A stretch of DNA of 6,982 nt from Caulobacteraceae bacterium. Its GTDB lineage: Bacteria; Pseudomonadota; Alphaproteobacteria; Caulobacterales; Caulobacteraceae. Where the stretch lies: NCBI GenBank assembly GCA_947456005.1, contig CANGRP010000139.1:1-6982 (forward strand). Reading direction: 5' to 3'. The stretch's first letter is position 1, and every line of letters starts with the position of its first letter. The position numbers and the translations under genes are program-made. The notes under the pieces are model-generated. The model did not search any database. It saw nothing but the letters and a program-made list of their open reading frames with translations, and was not told where the DNA came from. Of this stretch, positions 1-4,849 are shown in pieces.

Positions 1-2
1 GG

Positions 3-134
3 CGGATTCGCTTGAGCGCCTTCGGGGTCCAGGCGCTGTGTGAATTCCCCGACCGGAGACTTGAGTTCCCCCGCGACGCCTTCGCCGCAGACCCCCGGAT
101 CGCGGGCCTGGACTGGGATCGAAGGGGTTCCTGA
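3..134 (+). CDS. C-terminal fragment of an unidentified protein (partial, enters from the left edge)
   Basis: An open frame runs from the left edge to a TGA at 132-134, giving about 43 residues and ending in GLDWDRRGS. I do not recognise the family. It reads as plausibly coding because roughly four fifths of its third codon positions are G or C, and the composition is protein-like (acidic and basic residues mixed with Phe, Leu, Ala and Trp). Its stop also lies only 6 bp from the stop of the convergent mmsA gene, which is typical compact bacterial spacing. No start codon is needed here because the gene would begin outside the window. The other two forward frames stop early, at 13-15 and 41-43. 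A short frame of this length can arise by chance in GC-rich DNA, so this is a moderate call only. Confidence 0.42.
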   Translation, partial: RIRLSAFGVQALCEFPDRRLEFPRDAFAADPRIAGLDWDRRGS

Positions 135-140
135 ACCGCC

Positions 141-1652
141 CTACCGCATGGTCGGGATGATAAAGGCGGAGTCTCCGACCTCGCCTTCCGGCCAGCGGGC
201 GGTCACCGTCTTGACCTTGGTGTAGAAGCGCACGCCGTCCATGCCGTGCTGGTTGGCGTCGCCGAAGGCCGACCGCTTCCAGCCGCCGAAGGTGTGATAG
301 GCCAGGGGCACGGGGATGGGCACGTTGATCCCGACCATGCCGACATTGACGCGGGAGGCGAACTCCCGGGCGGCCCGACCGTTGCGGGTGAAGATCGCCG
401 TGCCGTTGCCGTAGGCGTGGCGCGAGGGCAGGGCCAGGGCCTCATCGAAGCTTTCGGCCCGGACCATCTGCAGGACCGGCCCAAAGATCTCGTCCTGGTA
501 GCTCTTCATTTCCGGCGCGACCCGGTCGAAGAAGGAGGGGCCGATGAAAAAGCCCTTCTCAAAGCCCTGCAGGCGGAAGTCGCGACCGTCCACCACCAGC
601 TCGGCGCCCTCGTCCACGCCCATCTGGATGTAGTCGGAGACCTTCTTCCTATGGGCGGCGTTGACCACCGGGCCGTAGTGCGCGCCCTCATCGGTGGAGA
701 CGCCGACCTTCAAGGAAGCGATCTCGGCGACCAGCTTTTCCCGCAGGGCCTGCGCGGTGCGCTCGCCCACCGGGACCACCACGGGCAAGGCCATGCAGCG
801 CTCGCCGGCCGAGCCGAAGGCGGCGCCGGAGATGTCGCGCACCACCTGGTCGAGGTCAGCGTCGGGAAGGACGATGCCGTGGTTCTTGGCGCCGCCCATG
901 GCCTGGACGCGCTTCCCGGCTGCAGCCCCCCGCGAATAGACGTACTGGGCGATGTCGGAAGAGCCCACGAAGCTGACGGCGGCGATCTCGGGATGGTCGA
1001 GGATGGCGTCGACCATGACCTTGTCGCCCTGGACGACGTTCAGCACGCCCTTCAGATCCAGGCCCTGCTCGGCGCCGGCCTGCATGAACAGCTCCGCGAG
1101 GCGGACAGGAACACTGGGATCCCGCTCGGAGGGCTTCAGGATGAAGGCGTTGCCCACGGCGATGGCCACGCCGGACATCCACATCGGGATCATGGCGGGG
1201 AAGTTGAACGGCGTGATGCCGGCGGCGATCCCCAGGGGCTGGCGCATGGAATAGACGTCGATGCCGGGGCCGGCCCCCTCGGTGTACTCGCCCTTCAGCA
1301 GGTGCGGGACGCCGCAGGCGAACTCGATCACCTCCAGGCCGCGCTGGATGTCGCCCTTGGAGTCAGCGATGACCTTGCCGTGCTCGCTGGAGAGCAGCTC
1401 GGCGAGGGCCTGCATGTTGGCCTCGAGCAGGCGCTTGAACTCGAACATCACCCGCGCCCGACGCTGGGGGTTGACCGTGGCCCAGGCCGGCTGGGCGCGC
1501 AGGGCGGACTGCACGGCCAGCTCCAGCTCATCAGGGGCCCCCAGACCCACCCTGGCCTGCACCTCGCCGGTGTTCGGGTTGAAGACGTCGCCGGTGCGGC
1601 CGGAGGCGCTGGCGACCGCGGCGCCGTCGATGAAGTGGGAGATCTGGCGCAT
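141..1652 (-). CDS. mmsA: Methylmalonate-semialdehyde dehydrogenase (CoA-acylating), MmsA
   Basis: This 503-residue cytosolic enzyme oxidises methylmalonate semialdehyde (and malonate semialdehyde) with NAD+ and CoA to propionyl-CoA (or acetyl-CoA) plus CO2, in valine and myo-inositol/beta-alanine catabolism. Length is normal for the family. The aldehyde dehydrogenase fold is complete: oxyanion Asn150 in TPFNFPAMIP, cofactor-binding Lys173 in LKPSERDPS, the SFVGSS turn near 227-232, catalytic Cys286 in GERCMALP and Glu388 in DEIFGPV. The general-base Glu of ordinary aldehyde dehydrogenases is replaced by Ala251 in AMGGAKNH, and Arg285 precedes the Cys. Both are marks of the CoA-acylating MMSDH group. 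The ATG is preceded by GAGGA with 7-nt spacing. The gene is transcribed divergently from the acyltransferase operon. No mmsB or other valine-pathway gene is visible, so its usual partners are either outside the window or unlinked. Confidence 0.97.
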   Translation of the reverse strand: MRQISHFIDGAAVASASGRTGDVFNPNTGEVQARVGLGAPDELELAVQSALRAQPAWATVNPQRRARVMFEFKRLLEANMQALAELLSSEHGKVIADSKGDIQRGLEVIEFACGVPHLLKGEYTEGAGPGIDVYSMRQPLGIAAGITPFNFPAMIPMWMSGVAIAVGNAFILKPSERDPSVPVRLAELFMQAGAEQGLDLKGVLNVVQGDKVMVDAILDHPEIAAVSFVGSSDIAQYVYSRGAAAGKRVQAMGGAKNHGIVLPDADLDQVVRDISGAAFGSAGERCMALPVVVPVGERTAQALREKLVAEIASLKVGVSTDEGAHYGPVVNAAHRKKVSDYIQMGVDEGAELVVDGRDFRLQGFEKGFFIGPSFFDRVAPEMKSYQDEIFGPVLQMVRAESFDEALALPSRHAYGNGTAIFTRNGRAAREFASRVNVGMVGINVPIPVPLAYHTFGGWKRSAFGDANQHGMDGVRFYTKVKTVTARWPEGEVGDSAFIIPTMR

Positions 1653-1659
1653 GGGACCG

Positions 1660-1664
1660 TCCTC
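1660..1664 (-). promoter_or_regulatory. Ribosome binding site of mmsA
   Basis: On the minus strand the sequence reads GAGGA, then 7 nt, then the ATG of mmsA. This is a near-ideal Shine-Dalgarno site and fixes the mmsA start at 1652. Confidence 0.8.
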
Positions 1665-1724
1665 GTATGCCTGCGGGACTTCCCATAAGGGCTGGCGACG
1701 GGCGCGCCTAGACCTTGCTTGCGT

Positions 1725-1734
1725 CCCCCGGGGG
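1725..1734. repeat. 10-bp perfect palindrome CCCCCGGGGG
   Basis: A self-complementary 10-mer lies 17 bp before the proposed forward start. It has no loop, so it would act as a dyad (for example for a dimeric DNA-binding protein) rather than as a hairpin terminator. It may also be chance in GC-rich DNA. Its presence is certain; a function is not shown. Confidence 0.45.
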
Positions 1735-1750
1735 CGGGCATGGTGGCGCC

Positions 1751-2602
1751 ATGAGCCCTCCTGACTCGGCCGGCCCCGGCCAGCACATCGTCGACGTGCT
1801 GATCGCCGAGCGGGCGCCGCGGCTGGCCTCCAGCCCGGTCTGGCCCCTGGCCCGGCCCCTCCTCTACCGGCTGCTCAACTACCGCCGGGCCCGGCAGATG
1901 GCTGACGCCGTCGCCCCGATGGAGGGGCGGGAGGCCCTGGACTTTGTTTCCCGCCTGTTGGAGGTGAAGGTCGAGGTCCGCGGCCTGGAGCGGATTCCCG
2001 AGGCTGGCCGGCTGGTCATTGTCGCCAACCACCCCACCGGGATCGCGGACGGGATCGCGGCCTGGGACGCCCTGCGCGGGCGTCGGCCGGACCTGTGCTT
2101 CTACGCCAACGCCGACGCCCACCGGGTGGTCCCGGGCTTCTCCGACGTCCTGATCCCCGTGGAGTGGGTGGAGGAGAAGCGCACCCGGGATCGTACCCGA
2201 ACCACTCTGCAGATGACCCGCCAGGCCATGGAGGACGGCCGGGCCCTGGCCATCTTTCCAGCGGGTCGGCTGGCGAGACGAATGCCCGACGGGCGACTTT
2301 CGGATCCACCCTGGATGAGCTCGGCCCTGTCCATCGCCCGTCGCCACAAGGCGCCGGTGGCGCCGGTCCACATGACGGGGCCATGGTCGACCCTGTTCCA
2401 CGCCTTTGACCGGGTCTCAAAGGAACTGCGCGACATCACCCTCTTCCACGAGCTCCTGAACAAGCGCGGCGGCCGGTTCACCCTGACCGTCGGCCCGCTG
2501 ATTCCACCGGACCGGCTGGACGCTGACGCCGACATCGCCACCGCCGCCGTGAAGGCCTATGTGGAGACCGTCCTGCCCCGCGACCCGGAACGTCCTTTTT
2601 GA
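1751..2602 (+). CDS. PlsC-like lysophospholipid acyltransferase (hemolysin-like/OlsB-like type)
   Basis: This 283-residue protein belongs to the glycerol-3-phosphate/lysophospholipid acyltransferase superfamily, whose members move an acyl chain from acyl-ACP or acyl-CoA to a lipid acceptor at the inner membrane. The N-terminal block (IAERAPRL near 18-25, then YRRARQMADAV) and the later blocks resemble the putative-hemolysin/ornithine-lipid acyltransferase group (COG3176-like) rather than classical PlsC. The acceptor motif is NHPTGIADG, with His94 and Asp100 separated by five residues as in that group, where NHPLGGLDG is usual. The second block is IFPAGRLAR (168-176), without the Glu found in FPEGTRS or FPAGEVS. 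APVAPVHMTG (201-210) and the NKRGGRFTLTVGPLIPP tail also fit. I see no signal peptide or clear membrane helix. I chose ATG 1751; an in-frame TTG at 1715 would add 12 Gly/Pro-rich residues unlike the family. It overlaps tsaE by 4 bp and appears to head the operon. The acyl acceptor cannot be read from the sequence. Confidence 0.85.
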   Translation: MSPPDSAGPGQHIVDVLIAERAPRLASSPVWPLARPLLYRLLNYRRARQMADAVAPMEGREALDFVSRLLEVKVEVRGLERIPEAGRLVIVANHPTGIADGIAAWDALRGRRPDLCFYANADAHRVVPGFSDVLIPVEWVEEKRTRDRTRTTLQMTRQAMEDGRALAIFPAGRLARRMPDGRLSDPPWMSSALSIARRHKAPVAPVHMTGPWSTLFHAFDRVSKELRDITLFHELLNKRGGRFTLTVGPLIPPDRLDADADIATAAVKAYVETVLPRDPERPF

Positions 2603-3051
2603 ACCGCCTGCCCGCCCGGATCGACCTGCCCGCCGAGGCCGACACCGAGGTCCTGGGCCGCCGGATCGCGCCCCTGCTGCGCGCGGGCGAGGCCATCTGC
2701 CTGAGCGGTGGCCTGGGCGCCGGGAAGTCCTGCCTGGCCCGGGCCCTGATCCGCGCCCTCACCACCCCCGACGAGGAGGCGCCCAGCCCCACCTTCACCC
2801 TCGTCCAGACCTACGCCGGACCGGACTTCGAGATCGCCCATTTCGACCTCTACCGGCTGGAGGATCCCGACGAGGCCTGGGAGATCGGCCTGGACGAGGC
2901 CCTCGACCACGGGGCGGCCCTGATCGAGTGGCCGGAGCGACTGGAGGGGCGCCTGCCCGCCGACCGACTCGATCTAGCCTTGTCGATGTCCGGGGAGGGG
3001 CGGACGGCGCGTCTGACCGGCCACGGATCCTGGCGGGAGAGGGTCGAGTGA
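2599..3051 (+). CDS. tsaE: tRNA threonylcarbamoyladenosine biosynthesis ATPase TsaE
   Basis: TsaE is the small cytosolic P-loop ATPase that works with TsaB and TsaD to put threonylcarbamoyl on A37 of tRNAs reading ANN codons; in most bacteria this is essential. At 150 residues it has the family's usual length. The Walker A motif is SGGLGAGKS (36-44, Lys43). It is followed by the TsaE signatures SPTFTLVQTY (63-72), HFDLYRL (81-87) and IEWPERL (109-115). The start is a TTG at 2599-2601 that shares bases with the TGA of the upstream gene (TTGA). No ATG or GTG lies between it and the Walker A, and the ten residues before the conserved region match the usual N-terminus, so the rare TTG is well supported. 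Only a weak GGAA at 2587-2590 precedes it, which suggests translation depends on reinitiation from the upstream gene. tsaE next to amgK-murU is a familiar alphaproteobacterial arrangement. Confidence 0.95.
   Translation: MNRLPARIDLPAEADTEVLGRRIAPLLRAGEAICLSGGLGAGKSCLARALIRALTTPDEEAPSPTFTLVQTYAGPDFEIAHFDLYRLEDPDEAWEIGLDEALDHGAALIEWPERLEGRLPADRLDLALSMSGEGRTARLTGHGSWRERVE
3035..3043 (+). promoter_or_regulatory. Ribosome binding site of amgK, favouring the GTG start
   Basis: GGGAGAGGG lies inside the tsaE 3' end. Its GGAG core (3036-3039) is 8 nt before the GTG at 3048 and 14 nt before the ATG at 3054. Spacing therefore favours the GTG that overlaps the tsaE stop, although GAGG at 3039-3042 could also serve the ATG at 11 nt. 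Confidence 0.6.
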
Positions 3052-4139
3052 CGATGGAACGGGACGCCCTGAAGGACGCCTTCCTGGCCCGCGCGGGCCT
3101 GGCCGCGGCGCGGCGCGAGCGGCTGGCGGGCGACGCCTCTACCCGCGCCTACGAGCGCCTGTTCCTTCCGGATGGAAGCCGGCGCATCTTCATGGACCAG
3201 CCGCCGGTGGAATCCGCCTCCTGCCCGCCAAACGCCGACGCCGGCGCGCGCCGGGCCCTTGGCTACAACGCCATGGCCCGGCTGGCGGCGGGGCGGGTTG
3301 ACGCCTTCGTGGCCGTCGCCGGATGGCTGACCCAGGCCGGCCTGTCCGCACCGCGGATCGAAGCCTTCGATGTCGACCAGGGCCTGGCGGTCATGGAGGA
3401 CCTGGGCGACGGCCTCTTCGGGACGCTCATCGCCGGCGGCGCCGACGAAGGCCCCCTGTACGAGGCCGCCCTGGACGCCCTGATCCACATGCAGGACCAG
3501 CCCGTCCCCGGCCGGCTGGGCGTCGAGGCCGGGCTGGACTGGCCCCTCCTCACCTACGACGCCCTGGCCCTGGAGACGGCCGCGGACCTGCTTCCGGACT
3601 GGCTGCCCGCCCTGCGGCCCGGGGTCCGCGTGGACGCCGCCGCCCGCCGCGACTGGTCGAGCCTCTGGCGCCCGATCCTGGAACGGGGCGGGGCGCGGGC
3701 CCGGGTCTTCTGCCATCGCGACTACCACGTCGAGAACCTGATCTGGCTGCCGGACCGGGAGGGCCCCGCCCGGGTCGGAATGGTGGACTTCCAGGACGCA
3801 GCCGTGGCCCATCCCGCCTGGGACCTGTCCATGCTCTTGCACGACGCCCGCCGCGACGTCTCCCAGGCCCTCTCCGACAGGATCCTGGAGCGCTACCTCG
3901 AACGCTCCCGTCATGCAGGCGAACTGCCTATCGCCGCCGATTTCCACGCCCTTGGCGCCCTGAACATCTGCCGGATCATCGGGGTCTTCGCCCGACTTGT
4001 GGTCCGCGATGGCCGGCCGAAGTACGAGGCCTTCCTGCCCCGCATGTGGGGCTATCTCGACGCCTGCCTCGCCGACCCGGGTCTGTCGGACCTGCGCGCC
4101 TGGCTCGACGCCTGCGTCCCGCCGGACGCCCGCCGATGA
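3048..4139 (+). CDS. amgK: N-acetylmuramate/N-acetylglucosamine anomeric kinase AmgK (aminoglycoside phosphotransferase family)
   Basis: AmgK phosphorylates the anomeric C1 hydroxyl of MurNAc (and GlcNAc) with ATP, giving MurNAc-1-phosphate for MurU in peptidoglycan recycling. The protein has the APH/choline-kinase fold: an N-lobe nucleotide-binding start RLAGDASTRAYERL (25-38), a hinge region LAVMEDLGDGLFG (113-125), the catalytic loop CHRDYHVEN (222-230, Asp225 as base and Asn230) and the metal-binding VDFQDAAVAHPAWDL (246-260, Asp247). Length (363 residues from GTG) is near the family norm. GTG 3048 overlaps the tsaE stop as GTGA and has the better Shine-Dalgarno spacing; ATG 3054 would remove only two residues. 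Such proteins are often annotated simply as phosphotransferase or aminoglycoside phosphotransferase. The immediate murU neighbour makes the cell-wall sugar role much more likely than antibiotic modification. The exact sugar preference (MurNAc or GlcNAc) is inferred. Confidence 0.92.
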   Translation: MTMERDALKDAFLARAGLAAARRERLAGDASTRAYERLFLPDGSRRIFMDQPPVESASCPPNADAGARRALGYNAMARLAAGRVDAFVAVAGWLTQAGLSAPRIEAFDVDQGLAVMEDLGDGLFGTLIAGGADEGPLYEAALDALIHMQDQPVPGRLGVEAGLDWPLLTYDALALETAADLLPDWLPALRPGVRVDAAARRDWSSLWRPILERGGARARVFCHRDYHVENLIWLPDREGPARVGMVDFQDAAVAHPAWDLSMLLHDARRDVSQALSDRILERYLERSRHAGELPIAADFHALGALNICRIIGVFARLVVRDGRPKYEAFLPRMWGYLDACLADPGLSDLRAWLDACVPPDARR

Positions 4140-4849
4140 CCGGCCCGACAAGCGCCATGGTCCTGGCCGCTGGCCTCGGCACCCGGATGCGGCACCTCAC
4201 CGACACCCGGCCCAAGGCCCTGGTGGAAGTCGCGGGCCGGACCCTGATCGACCGGGTCCTGGACCGTCTGGTGGAGGCCGGGGTGCATAAGGCCGTGGTC
4301 AACGTCCACCATTTCGCCGACCAGATGGAGGCCCACCTCGCCGGGCGAACTGACCTGGAGATCGTCATCGCCGACGAGCGCGCGGCCCTTCTGGATTCCG
4401 GCGGCGGCATCCGAAACGCCCTTCCCCTGCTGGGCCGGGATCCCATCTTCGTGGCCAACATCGACTCTCTCTGGATCGGAGGGACCACCCCACCCCTGGA
4501 GCGGATGAAGGCCGCCTGGGACCCCGAGCGGATGGACCTGCTGCTGCTCCTGACCCCCCGGGGCCAGGGGATCGGCTTCGAGGGACCGAGGGGCTTCTTC
4601 ATGGACGCCAAGGGCCGGCTGACCCACTCGGCGGATGACGCCAACCCGGCGCCCCTCGCCAATATCGGCTTCCAGATTCTCAAGCCCGAGGTCCTGGACG
4701 ACGAGCCCGAAGGGGCTTTTTCCATCCTTCCCGTCTGGTGGCGGCTGCGGGCGACGGGCCGGCTGGCCGGCGTGGTCATGGACGCCTTCTGGCTGCACGT
4801 CGGCGATCCCGCGGCGCGCGACGAGGCCGAGGCCCGGCTGTCCCGATGA
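4136..4849 (+). CDS. murU: N-acetylmuramate alpha-1-phosphate uridylyltransferase MurU
   Basis: MurU joins MurNAc-1-phosphate and UTP to give UDP-MurNAc and pyrophosphate, feeding recycled cell-wall sugar straight into MurC. The 237-residue protein is a GT-A-like sugar nucleotidyltransferase without the C-terminal hexapeptide domain of GlmU, as expected for this family. It opens with the nucleotide signature LAAGLGTRMRHLTDTRPKAL (10-29). Next come VNVHHFADQM (55-64), LLDSGGGIRNAL (85-96), a metal-site candidate Asp110 in ANIDSLW, and NIGFQIL in the sugar-binding region. Near the end WLHVGDP (219-225) occupies the place where many relatives have WxDIGTP, so His221 stands where a second metal-binding Asp is common. 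The ATG overlaps the amgK stop (ATGA) and the gene's TGA overlaps the addB ATG. No clear Shine-Dalgarno is present, so coupling to amgK is likely. A related sugar-phosphate nucleotidyltransferase role (for example mannose-1-phosphate) is less likely given the amgK partner. Confidence 0.9.
   Translation: MTGPTSAMVLAAGLGTRMRHLTDTRPKALVEVAGRTLIDRVLDRLVEAGVHKAVVNVHHFADQMEAHLAGRTDLEIVIADERAALLDSGGGIRNALPLLGRDPIFVANIDSLWIGGTTPPLERMKAAWDPERMDLLLLLTPRGQGIGFEGPRGFFMDAKGRLTHSADDANPAPLANIGFQILKPEVLDDEPEGAFSILPVWWRLRATGRLAGVVMDAFWLHVGDPAARDEAEARLSR

Larger units (their letters stand above)
1653..1750. promoter_or_regulatory. Divergent intergenic region between mmsA and the acyltransferase operon
   Basis: These 98 bp separate two genes transcribed away from each other, so they must hold the mmsA promoter and probably the main promoter of the five-gene forward set. 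I see no convincing -35/-10 pair on either strand. An AT-richer patch around 1683-1688 (TTATGG on the minus strand) could be part of an mmsA -10 element, but no matching -35 is visible. Two perfect palindromes lie here: GGCGCGCC at 1701-1708 and CCCCCGGGGG at 1725-1734. No strong Shine-Dalgarno precedes the forward ATG at 1751; only G-rich runs (1730-1738 and 1741-1746) are present. Confidence 0.5.

Noticed and set aside
126..137. GGTTC-CT-GAACC dyad between the convergent stops as a bidirectional terminator
   Set aside because: The loop is only 2 nt, the stem is 5 bp and no T-run follows, so it does not meet the pattern of an intrinsic terminator.
246..1688. A 480-codon open frame on the + strand, opposite mmsA
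   Set aside because: It is antisense to a complete, motif-perfect MmsA. Its Gly/His/Asp/Val-rich composition is what the complement of a GC3-rich gene yields, and it shows no family motifs.
1715..1750. Upstream TTG start for the acyltransferase
   Set aside because: The 12 added residues are mostly Gly, Pro, Ala and Ser from the promoter region and have no place in the family. ATG 1751 is simpler.
2559..3047. Possible N-terminal extension of AmgK from an ATG at 2559
   Set aside because: It would be an out-of-frame reading of tsaE, with an Arg/Pro/Gly-rich translation and no domain. AmgK homology begins at about 3048.
3323..4135. The N-terminal two thirds of a + strand frame that runs into murU
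   Set aside because: The part upstream of 4136 is an Arg/Pro/Gly-rich out-of-frame reading of amgK. Only the portion from ATG 4136 matches MurU, so this is not a fusion protein.
3048..4139. Aminoglycoside resistance gene
   Set aside because: The fold is that of the aminoglycoside phosphotransferase family, but the adjacent coupled murU and the LAGDAST-type N-terminus point to a cell-wall sugar kinase, and no mobile element surrounds it.
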